Numbered from the stretch's first letter, positions 1-6,031 are shown. The stretch: DNA of 6,393 nucleotides from an uncultured Oscillospiraceae bacterium (GCA_900555545.1 USLQ01000068.1:1-6393), one strand, 5' to 3'. Numbers and translations: made by a program. The notes: a model not told the origin generated them from the sequence alone.

Positions 1-222
1 GCAGCGGGCGCAGAGGTTGTCTCCGCTCCGATGCCCGGCACCATCCTGGATATCAAGGTTTCCGCCGGCGCCGCCGTCAAGCAGGGCGATGTGCTCGTTG
101 TGCTTGAGGCCATGAAGATGGAGAATGACATTGTTGCTCCGCACGATGCGACCGTTGCCAACGTCCATGTTCAGAAGGGCGACAGCGTAGAGTCTGGCAC
201 AGCGCTGGTCTCTCTTTCGTAA
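1..222 (+). CDS. Biotin carboxyl carrier protein, C-terminal part (5' end outside window)
   Basis: This is the tail of a biotinyl/lipoyl-attachment domain protein. The frame is open from the first base, so the gene starts left of the window. The visible 73 residues begin with an Ala-rich stretch, the end of a flexible linker. The domain follows: the APMPGTI opening strand, the biotinylation motif EAMKMEN (target lysine codon at 115-117), and the closing GDSVESGTALVSL hairpin. In the family this lysine carries biotin and swings CO2 between the carboxyltransferase and its partner subunit. It lies 56 nt before the carboxyltransferase gene, which has no biotinyl domain of its own, so the two very probably belong to one complex. 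Whether that is a Na+-pumping decarboxylase (OadG/GcdC/MmdC-like carrier) or a split pyruvate carboxylase depends on genes to the left. Confidence 0.93.
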   Translation, partial: AAGAEVVSAPMPGTILDIKVSAGAAVKQGDVLVVLEAMKMENDIVAPHDATVANVHVQKGDSVESGTALVSLS

Positions 223-278
223 CCAGGCGCCGTTTTGGCTCGATAATGGAATTTCATTGATAAGGATGAGGGTACTAT

Positions 279-1685
279 ATGGCTAAAAAAATCAGAGTAA
301 CCGAGACGGTGCTGCGCGATGCACATCAGTCTCTGATCGCTACCCGCATGACGATGGACGAGATGATGCCCGCCCTCGAGATGTTGGACGATATCGGATT
401 TTTCTCCTTGGAGTGCTGGGGCGGCGCAACATTTGATGCCTGTCTCCGCTTTTTGGATGAAGATCCGTGGGAGCGCCTGCGCACCCTGCGCAAAAAATGC
501 CCCAAGACAAAGCTCCAGATGCTGTTCCGCGGCCAGAACATGCTCGGCTATCGCCACTATGCGGATGATGTTGTCGAGTACTTTGTTCAGAAGTCTGTGG
601 CCAATGGCATCGACGTGATCCGTATTTTTGATGCGCTCAATGATATCCGCAATCTGGAGACCGCAATTAAGGCCGCCAAGAAGGAGGGTGCACACATTCA
701 GCCCGCCATCTCCTTTACAACCGGCCCGGTGTTTGACACCCAGTACTTTGTCAATTACGCCAAGCAGCTCGAGAGTGCAGGCGCGGACTCCATCTGCATC
801 AAGGATATGGCGGGACTGCTCACGCCGTACTACACCACGGAGCTTGTCACCGCGCTGAAAGAGAACATTAAGGTCCCGATTCAGATCCACTCCCACTACA
901 CCTCCGGCCTTGCCTCCATGGTTCACTTGAAGGCTATTGAGGCCGGTGCGGACGGTATTGATACGGCGATGTCTCCCTTGGCACTGGGAACTTCCCATCC
1001 GGCAACCGAATCTATGGTCGCCGCGCTTGCCGGTACGGAGTACGACACGGGTCTGGATCTGAAGAAGCTCAGCGAGATTCGCGACTATTTCAATACGCTG
1101 CGGGAAAAGTATCTGAAAGAGGGCCTGCTGAACCCGAAGATGCTCGGCGTCGATGCGAACGCCCTGCTCTATCAGGTGCCCGGCGGCATGCTCTCCAACC
1201 TTGTCTCCCAGCTGAAGCAGGCCGGCAAGGAGGATCAGCTGGAAGAGGTACTCAAGGAAGTGCCGCGTGTGCGTGAGGATTCCGGTTATCCGCCGCTGGT
1301 CACGCCGACTTCCCAGATTGTCGGTACGCAGGCGGTATTCAACATCATCATGGGTGAGCGCTACAAGATGGTCACCAAGGAGTTCAAAGATATGGTCGCC
1401 GGTAAGTACGGCAAGACGCCTGTGGAGATTGACCCCGCTTTCCGCGAGAAGATCTGCGGCGACGAGCCGATCATCGACTGCCGTCCGGCCGATCTGCTCA
1501 AGCCGGAGCTGGAGAGCCTGAAGGAGGCTCCGGAGGTTAAGGAGTTCGCCATTCAGGATGAGGATGTCCTCTCCTTTGCCCAGTTTGGTCAGGTTGCGGT
1601 CAAGTTCTTTGAAAAGCGCCGTAACAAGCAGCTTGCTATTGATGGAGCGCACCTTGATATGACCAATAAAGTACACCCTGTTTGA
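279..1685 (+). CDS. oadA: Carboxyltransferase subunit: oxaloacetate decarboxylase alpha / pyruvate carboxylase subunit B type
   Basis: A 468-residue biotin-dependent carboxyltransferase. In the family it transfers a carboxyl group between oxaloacetate (or pyruvate) and carrier-bound biotin in the cytoplasm. The N-terminal TIM barrel shows RDAHQS at residues 13-18 (metal-binding Asp14) and ECWGGATFD at 45-53. The carbamylated-lysine motif KDMAG lies at 175-179, and the metal-binding HSH at 204-206. The conserved carboxylase C-terminal domain follows (PGGMLSN, then PVTPTSQ-like PLVTPTSQIVGTQA). The family's longer members (about 590 aa) carry a C-terminal biotinyl domain. This one stops before it, matching the separate carrier gene just upstream. 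The ATG at 279 has a GAGGG site 6 nt ahead. Oxaloacetate decarboxylase and pyruvate carboxylase B cannot be told apart from this subunit alone; other acyl-CoA decarboxylase carboxyltransferases look different. Confidence 0.93.
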   Translation: MAKKIRVTETVLRDAHQSLIATRMTMDEMMPALEMLDDIGFFSLECWGGATFDACLRFLDEDPWERLRTLRKKCPKTKLQMLFRGQNMLGYRHYADDVVEYFVQKSVANGIDVIRIFDALNDIRNLETAIKAAKKEGAHIQPAISFTTGPVFDTQYFVNYAKQLESAGADSICIKDMAGLLTPYYTTELVTALKENIKVPIQIHSHYTSGLASMVHLKAIEAGADGIDTAMSPLALGTSHPATESMVAALAGTEYDTGLDLKKLSEIRDYFNTLREKYLKEGLLNPKMLGVDANALLYQVPGGMLSNLVSQLKQAGKEDQLEEVLKEVPRVREDSGYPPLVTPTSQIVGTQAVFNIIMGERYKMVTKEFKDMVAGKYGKTPVEIDPAFREKICGDEPIIDCRPADLLKPELESLKEAPEVKEFAIQDEDVLSFAQFGQVAVKFFEKRRNKQLAIDGAHLDMTNKVHPV

Positions 1686-1711
1686 TCGGGCAATCACGTG
1701 TAATAGAGTCT

Positions 1712-1746
1712 GGGGGAGGGGGAAGAACCCTCCCCTTTATTATTTT
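1712..1746 (+). terminator. Intrinsic terminator after the carboxyltransferase gene
   Basis: A perfect 8-bp GC stem, GGGGAGGG at 1713-1720 with CCCTCCCC at 1728-1735 (extendable by a G-T pair), closes a 7-nt loop and is followed by TTTATTATTTT. It ends the carrier/carboxyltransferase unit. Its T-tract ends only 2-3 nt before the ribosome binding site of coaX. Confidence 0.85.
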
Positions 1747-1761
1747 GCAGGAGGTGCCGGT

Positions 1762-2529
1762 ATGTTGATCGCAATTGACATCGGCAACACGAATATCACA
1801 CTTGGTGTCTATAAGGGGCGGCAGCTGCAGTTCGTCTTCCGCCTGGCGTCCGACAGAATGCGGACAGCCGACCAATATACGGTGGAGATCAGCAGTATCC
1901 TACAGTTTAATGATGTTCAGCCCGAGAACGGCGCTGCGATCATTGGCAGCGTGGTTCCGGAGTTGACAGGGCCAGTTCTTGCAGCGGTCCAGCGAATTGT
2001 CGGCAACAGGCCGATGCTGGTTGGACCCGGCCTCAAAACGGGGTTAAATATCCGAACGGATATCCCTGGCCAGCTGGGCGCGGATTTAGTCTGCGGTGCA
2101 GTGGGCGCTATTGAAAAATATCCCCTTCCCGCACTTGTAATTGACCTGGGTACAGCCAGCAAGATCAGCGTGATTGATCGGACTGGAACTTATTGTGGGT
2201 GCACGATCAGCCCCGGTGTGGGCATCTCGCTTGACGCATTGGTGAAGAACGGCTCCCTGTTACCCACTGTCTCGCTGGTCACGCCCAAGCATGTCATCGG
2301 CACCAATTCTGAGGACTGCATCCGTTCAGGTGTCATCCTGGGAACGGCCGGGATGATTGATGGCCTGATCGACCGTATTGAGGGGGAGTGCAGCGACCCG
2401 ATCCGTTCGCTTATTGCCACCGGGGGTCACGCCGGCAAGATTATTCCCAGCTGCAATCATTCGATTGTACTGGACGACACACTCGTTTTGGATGGCTTGC
2501 GAGCCATTTACGAAAAGAATGTTCATTAA
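1762..2529 (+). CDS. coaX: Type III pantothenate kinase
   Basis: A 255-residue CoaX-family kinase that phosphorylates pantothenate, the first step of coenzyme A synthesis in the cytoplasm. It has the ASKHA fold: phosphate-binding DIGNTN at residues 6-11, the conserved VGPGLKTGLNI segment, the GAD motif at 106-108 (Asp108 is the expected catalytic base), the second phosphate motif IDLGTAS at 127-133, SPGVGISLDAL, and ATGGHAG near the C-terminus. Length is normal for the family. Several usually conserved positions differ: GADR is GADL, the following NAVA is GAVG, and GTATT is GTASK. The enzyme may belong to a divergent clostridial subgroup. ATG 1762 has AGGAGG at 1749-1754, 7 nt upstream. The next gene encodes a vitamin transporter component 78 nt away, which fits pantothenate salvage. 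Confidence 0.93.
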   Translation: MLIAIDIGNTNITLGVYKGRQLQFVFRLASDRMRTADQYTVEISSILQFNDVQPENGAAIIGSVVPELTGPVLAAVQRIVGNRPMLVGPGLKTGLNIRTDIPGQLGADLVCGAVGAIEKYPLPALVIDLGTASKISVIDRTGTYCGCTISPGVGISLDALVKNGSLLPTVSLVTPKHVIGTNSEDCIRSGVILGTAGMIDGLIDRIEGECSDPIRSLIATGGHAGKIIPSCNHSIVLDDTLVLDGLRAIYEKNVH

Positions 2530-2607
2530 CGGGGGACCACCCGTTTGTGAATAAATTTGCGCCGCATTTGTACATAAGGGACTCAGCGGCAGCAGGAGGA
2601 ATTGAAT

Positions 2608-3273
2608 ATGTCAAGAAAGAGAACGTCACACGAGCGCATTTTGCGCATGACGCAGCTTGCGGTACTCTCCGCCATCATTATTATGATGACGTTTGTGCCG
2701 TACATCGGATACATCAGCTACGGACCGGGGCTGAGTATCACGCTGATCCACATCCCGGTAATGATTGGCGCCATTGTTTTGGGGCCATCTGCGGGTGCCA
2801 TTCTGGGCGGCGTATGGGGGATTTCATGCATCATCAAGGCGCTCACTGCGCCGCCGTCCCCCCTGGATGCGGCGATCTTCTGGAATCCGCTTGTTTCCCT
2901 GATTCCGCGTATTCTGGCAGGTTTGCTGGCTGGTTTAGCCTTTGTTGGACTCATCCGCCTTTGCCGCAAGCTTAGCAAAAGGGAGAAAAATAGTAAGCTG
3001 GCGCAGGGGATATCGGCGGGGATCGCTGCCGCGGTTGGATCTGTCACCAACACCGTCCTGGTGCTCAGCATGATCTATTTGCTCTATGGCACGCAGTTCG
3101 GTGAGCAGCTGGGGATCAACATGGTCAGCTTTGGCGGCCTGCTCGATTATATCATGCTTGCCTTTGCGGCAAATGCTTCCTTGGAAGTGGTAGTCTGCGT
3201 AGTGGTCTCTATCCCGGTCAGTTATGCACTGGCGCGCCTGCTGCGTTCCGGCGGCGCTCGGAAAAGCAGTTGA
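2608..3273 (+). CDS. ECF transporter S component, probably pantothenate-specific (PanT-like)
   Basis: A hydrophobic 221-residue protein resembling the substrate-binding S components of energy-coupling-factor vitamin transporters. A short basic N-terminus is followed by about six membrane segments, roughly at residues 17-36, 45-58, 62-80, 98-119, 132-160 and 185-212. Family-like motifs are HIPVMIGAIVLGP (48-60), NPLVSLIPRILAG (93-105) and GSVTNTVLVL (144-153). S components bind the vitamin and share an EcfA/A'/T energising module, none of which is encoded here. Pantothenate is inferred from the adjacent pantothenate kinase and the resemblance to PanT; another vitamin remains possible. The ATG at 2608 is preferred because AGGAGGA (2594-2600) lies 7 nt ahead. 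An in-frame TTG at 2602 would sit almost on that site. The gene is probably cotranscribed with coaX. Confidence 0.88.
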   Translation: MSRKRTSHERILRMTQLAVLSAIIIMMTFVPYIGYISYGPGLSITLIHIPVMIGAIVLGPSAGAILGGVWGISCIIKALTAPPSPLDAAIFWNPLVSLIPRILAGLLAGLAFVGLIRLCRKLSKREKNSKLAQGISAGIAAAVGSVTNTVLVLSMIYLLYGTQFGEQLGINMVSFGGLLDYIMLAFAANASLEVVVCVVVSIPVSYALARLLRSGGARKSS

Positions 3274-3290
3274 TTGTTGCGGTCGTATTT

Positions 3291-3320
3291 TCACAGGTCT
3301 TAGCGGCCTGTGATTTTTTA
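3291..3320 (+). terminator. Intrinsic terminator after the ECF S component gene
   Basis: TCACAGG at 3291-3297 pairs with CCTGTGA at 3307-3313. Inner T-G and C-G pairs extend the stem to about 9 bp around a 5-nt loop, and six T residues follow directly (3314-3319). It closes the coaX/S-component unit. Confidence 0.88.
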
Positions 3321-3402
3321 TGCAGGACGCCGCAGTGGTGGAAGATTTTGTTGCGCAAAATTGGAAGATAGGACAAAATCGCTTTATTTTTTGGGGCGAT
3401 TA

Positions 3403-3411
3403 TGATACAAT
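3403..3411 (+). promoter_or_regulatory. Putative extended -10 promoter for the radical SAM/GDPD unit
   Basis: TGATACAAT is a TG-n-TACAAT extended -10 element, 37 nt before the radical SAM start codon and downstream of the preceding terminator. An overlapping TATGAT at 3401-3406 is an alternative -10. No convincing -35 TTGACA is seen at 16-18 bp, which fits an extended -10 promoter. A 6-bp inverted repeat (AATCGC 3377-3382, GCGATT 3396-3401) lies just upstream and could be an operator. Confidence 0.45.
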
Positions 3412-3447
3412 ATCAGTTATAGAGTTTTAAAAAGGAGCACCTGAATC

Positions 3448-4068
3448 ATGACTGTTTTATATGAGGTTGGTGACAATCTGTATGTCAACCTGACCAATAA
3501 ATGTTCCAACAACTGTGATTTTTGCACCCGGCACAACACCACCGGATACGGTGATGCGGGGGATCTCTGGCTGCATGGTCAGGAGCCTACTGTGGAAGAA
3601 GTGAAACACCTTTTGGATCAGCGGCAGATGGATCGGTATCATGAGGTCGTATTCTGTGGCTTTGGCGAACCTACGGAGCGTGTGGAGGATGTTGCGGCCC
3701 TTGCGCGGTATGTCAAAGAGAAATACGGCAAGAAGACGCGGATCAACACGAATGGTCAAGCAGATCTGATCCACGGCCGGCCGACAGCTCACCTGTTTGC
3801 AGGTGTCATGGATACAGTAAATGTCAGCTTGAATACGTGCAATGCTGAAAAGTATGACGCAGAATGTCACTCCATCTTTGGTAAGTCAGCCTTTGATGCG
3901 CTGATCCGATATGCGGTCGACTGTAAAAAATACGTGAATAAAGTGGTTTTTTCCGTAGTGGATGTTATTCCGGCGGCAGATATTGAAAAGTGCCGTCAGA
4001 TCGCGATAGAAAATGGGATCGATTTCCGGGTTCGGAAATATGTGGCCGATGGAGAACGGTCTAAATAA
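3448..4068 (+). CDS. Short radical SAM protein, TatD-associated type
   Basis: A 206-residue radical S-adenosylmethionine protein. The cluster-binding motif is C-x3-C-x2-C at Cys19, Cys23 and Cys26 (KCSNNCDFC), within an N-terminal YVNLTNKCSNNCDFCTR stretch that I associate with the family named for its link to TatD nucleases. FCGFGEPTER (69-78) is the GGE-like SAM-binding strand, and INTNGQ (99-104) is another barrel strand. The chain ends soon after the core barrel: there is no SPASM domain or second full cluster motif, although single cysteines occur at 131 and later. The substrate is unknown. No TatD gene lies in the window; a membrane-anchored GDPD gene follows 23 nt downstream. The start has AAAGGAG at 3431-3437, 10 nt ahead of the ATG. 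Confidence 0.88.
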   Translation: MTVLYEVGDNLYVNLTNKCSNNCDFCTRHNTTGYGDAGDLWLHGQEPTVEEVKHLLDQRQMDRYHEVVFCGFGEPTERVEDVAALARYVKEKYGKKTRINTNGQADLIHGRPTAHLFAGVMDTVNVSLNTCNAEKYDAECHSIFGKSAFDALIRYAVDCKKYVNKVVFSVVDVIPAADIEKCRQIAIENGIDFRVRKYVADGERSK

Positions 4069-4091
4069 ATTTAGAGATGGAGAGTGGAAAA

Positions 4092-5111
4092 ATGAAAAAA
4101 GGTGTCAAGCGGGCGTTGATCGCCGTGGGATCGATCATTCTGGTGCTGGCAGTTTTGGTAGGCGGATTCTATCTGATTGTCAGCCACGACTGGTCTAAGG
4201 AGCCGCCTGTGTCTGTGGCGGAGGAGGATAACCCATACATCGCACAGAATGGGCAGACGATGGTCTCTGCGCACCGGTCCGGCGGCGGAATCGCACCCGA
4301 AAATACCATGATGGCATTTAAAAACTGTGTGGAAAACGGCAGCTTTGCAATCGATATTTTTGAATTTGATTTGCATATCACCAAGGATGGGGAACTGGTG
4401 CTGTTGCACGATGAGACTCTGGATCGAACCAGTGACTCGGTGGAGGTATTTGGCCGCGAAGAGGTCAAACCATCCGAGATGACGTATGAAGAGCTCCGCC
4501 AGTTGAACATGGGGGAGAACTTTACTACCGATTCGGGAGAGACCCCCTACAAGGGATTGCACGGTGAGGACGTCCCAGAGGATCTTCGTATTGTCCGGCT
4601 CCAGGATGTATTCGAGTATTTGGCGGATTATGGCCAGTACAGCTATATTATTGAAATCAAGGATAGCGATGATCTGGGACGTCAGGCCTGTGATAAGCTC
4701 TATGCGATCATGGAGGAGTACAATATGCTGGAGCGTGTAGTGGTCGGGACATTCCATGGGGAGATTACGGAGTACATGGATGAGAATTACCCGGATATGC
4801 TTCGGTCGGCCAGTATTGCTGAGGTTGCCGAGTTCTATTTTGATGCACTGTCGGACAAAGAGAATTCGGATGATGCCTATAGCTTTGAGGCGCTCCAGAT
4901 TCCGGATCACCTCTATTTCAATCTGGCGACGACGCAGTTGGTTAACTATGCCCATGAGCACAATATCGCTGTGCAGTACTGGACCATCAATGATCCGCAG
5001 ACCGTCCGCGAGTTGGCGGACATCGGGGCAGACGCCATTATGAGCGACGATCCCAATATGGCCTATAACGTCCTATATGGGGATGGCAGTGCACTCAACG
5101 CGGCAGAATAG
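4092..5111 (+). CDS. Membrane-anchored glycerophosphodiester phosphodiesterase family protein
   Basis: A 339-residue GDPD-family protein. The N-terminus is a basic MKKGVKR followed by one hydrophobic segment (about residues 9-29), so it is probably an uncleaved signal anchor with the enzyme outside the cell. The TIM-barrel catalytic pattern is complete: His61-Arg62, then the PENTMMAF signature, Glu91-x-Asp93 (FEFDLHITKDG), His106 in LHDETLDRT, and Glu188-x-Lys190 (IIEIK). The C-terminal strand YWTINDPQTVRELADIGADAIMSDDP is also typical. Members hydrolyse glycerophosphodiesters to glycerol 3-phosphate and an alcohol; extracellular ones can act on lipid head-groups or teichoic acids. The exact substrate cannot be read here. 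The ATG at 4092 is preferred over the in-frame ATG at 4077, because GGAG at 4079-4082 is well spaced for it. Likely cotranscribed with the radical SAM gene. Confidence 0.92.
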   Translation: MKKGVKRALIAVGSIILVLAVLVGGFYLIVSHDWSKEPPVSVAEEDNPYIAQNGQTMVSAHRSGGGIAPENTMMAFKNCVENGSFAIDIFEFDLHITKDGELVLLHDETLDRTSDSVEVFGREEVKPSEMTYEELRQLNMGENFTTDSGETPYKGLHGEDVPEDLRIVRLQDVFEYLADYGQYSYIIEIKDSDDLGRQACDKLYAIMEEYNMLERVVVGTFHGEITEYMDENYPDMLRSASIAEVAEFYFDALSDKENSDDAYSFEALQIPDHLYFNLATTQLVNYAHEHNIAVQYWTINDPQTVRELADIGADAIMSDDPNMAYNVLYGDGSALNAAE

Positions 5112-5147
5112 GGATGCTCACTCAAAATTCCATATAAAAAATTACAA

Positions 5148-5180
5148 GCTCGCATCTGGGAAAGATGCGGGCCTTTTTTA
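5148..5180 (+). terminator. Intrinsic terminator after the GDPD gene
   Basis: GCTCGCATCT (5148-5157) pairs with AGATGCGGGC (5163-5172) through 10 positions including one G-T pair. The loop is 5 nt. A CC and six T residues follow (5174-5179), with more T-rich sequence after that. Confidence 0.9.
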
Positions 5181-5191
5181 TTTGTTTTCGC

Positions 5192-5221
5192 GCATGAACC
5201 GGCCTCAATCCGTCCATAATT
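5192..5221 (+). promoter_or_regulatory. Putative forespore (SigF/SigG) promoter of sigG
   Basis: GCATG (5192-5196) fits the SigG -35 pattern GnATR. Exactly 18 nt later CATAATT (5215-5221) matches the SigG -10 pattern CATnnTA except at the last base. Read in the SigF register, a -10 starting at 5212 lies 15 nt from the -35 and keeps the main A-A-T positions. The predicted start near 5228 gives a short leader containing the ribosome binding site. The consensus patterns are recalled from Bacillus subtilis. Confidence 0.5.
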
Positions 5222-5253
5222 TACTGTGAACATGTGGCGGAAGGGTGAATGGA

Positions 5254-6024
5254 TTGCAGTATAATCGGGTGGAAATTTGTGGGATCAATACCTCAAAACT
5301 GAAGGTGCTAAAGGAGAGCGAAAAGGTAGAACTACTAAAGAGAGTTAAGCAGGGGGATAAACGGGCACGCGAAGAGCTGATCAGCGGGAATTTGCGCTTG
5401 GTACTCAGTGTTATTCAGCGATTCTCCAATCGTGGGGAAAATCCCGATGATCTGTTCCAGGTGGGGTGTATTGGCTTGATTAAGTCGATCGACAATTTTG
5501 ACATCAATCAGAATGTGCGTTTTTCCACCTATGCTGTTCCCATGATTATTGGGGAGATCCGCCGTTATCTGCGTGATAACAATCCGGTACGGGTGTCACG
5601 CTCCATGCGGGATACGGCCTATCACGCGATGCAGGCGAAGGAACGTTTGACCAACCGATTGAATCGGGAACCCACAGTGGAGGAGATTGCGGAGGAGATG
5701 GGAATAAAAAAGGAAGAAGTTGTTCTGGCGTTGGAGGCTATTGTGGATCCGATCTCGCTATATGAACCGGTCTATTCGGATGGAGGAGATACGATCTATG
5801 TCATGGATCAGATCGGTGATTCCAACGACGACAGCAGCTGGATTGATGAAATTACGCTCAAGGAGGCCATTCGAAACCTTGGCGACCGGGAGAAAAAGAT
5901 TCTGGCCCTGCGTTTTTTAAAGGGGAAAACGCAAATGGAAGTGGCGGCCGAGATTGGAATTTCGCAGGCCCAGGTCTCCCGGCTGGAAAAAAGCGCTCTG
6001 CTTCGCATTAAAGATCGAAAATAG
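5254..6024 (+). CDS. sigG: RNA polymerase sporulation sigma factor SigG (late forespore)
   Basis: A sigma-70 family protein of 256 residues, close in length and sequence to SigG of Bacillus. The N-terminal NRVEICGINTSKL (residues 4-16) is the SigG signature that separates it from SigF and SigB. Region 2 follows (DDLFQVGCIGL from residue 65, FSTYAVPMIIGEIRRYLRD), then RVSRSMRD, the region 3 segment with REPTVEEIAEEMG, a DPISLYEPVYSDGGD linker, and the region 4 helix-turn-helix GKTQMEVAAEIGISQAQVSR (224-243). SigG directs late forespore genes such as those for spore-protective proteins and germination. I chose TTG 5254: GGAAGGG (5239-5245) is 8 nt ahead, and the N-terminus then aligns residue for residue with B. 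subtilis SigG. GTG 5245 is in frame but overlaps that site. No sigE/spoIIGA lies upstream, where Bacillus and many clostridia have them. Confidence 0.95.
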   Translation: MQYNRVEICGINTSKLKVLKESEKVELLKRVKQGDKRAREELISGNLRLVLSVIQRFSNRGENPDDLFQVGCIGLIKSIDNFDINQNVRFSTYAVPMIIGEIRRYLRDNNPVRVSRSMRDTAYHAMQAKERLTNRLNREPTVEEIAEEMGIKKEEVVLALEAIVDPISLYEPVYSDGGDTIYVMDQIGDSNDDSSWIDEITLKEAIRNLGDREKKILALRFLKGKTQMEVAAEIGISQAQVSRLEKSALLRIKDRK

Positions 6025-6031
6025 ACAAAGA

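Noticed and set aside
171..1697. A very long minus-strand open frame (508 codons) opposite the carboxyltransferase gene
   Set aside because: Its predicted protein is Leu/Arg/His-rich without recognisable domains, while the plus strand encodes an intact enzyme with all active-site motifs. It is a codon-bias shadow.
2530..2607. Possible vitamin riboswitch ahead of the ECF S-component gene
   Set aside because: The spacer is only 78 nt, with one small stem and a ribosome binding site. That is too short and simple for a TPP, cobalamin or FMN class element.
2388..2975. A 195-codon plus-strand frame spanning the end of coaX and the start of the S-component gene
   Set aside because: It overlaps two well-supported genes in another frame, and its His/Cys-rich product resembles no protein family.
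3339..3369. Direct repeat TGGAAGAT at 3339-3346 and 3362-3369
   Set aside because: An 8-bp repeat in AT-rich intergenic DNA is easily chance, and there is no third copy or regular spacing.
4071..4961. A 296-codon minus-strand open frame opposite the GDPD gene
   Set aside because: The plus-strand frame has the full GDPD catalytic pattern and a ribosome binding site. The opposite frame is low-complexity in character and has no family motif.
5181..5253. A small gene between the GDPD terminator and sigG
   Set aside because: No frame with a ribosome binding site and plausible length is present. The stretch is better explained as promoter and leader of sigG.
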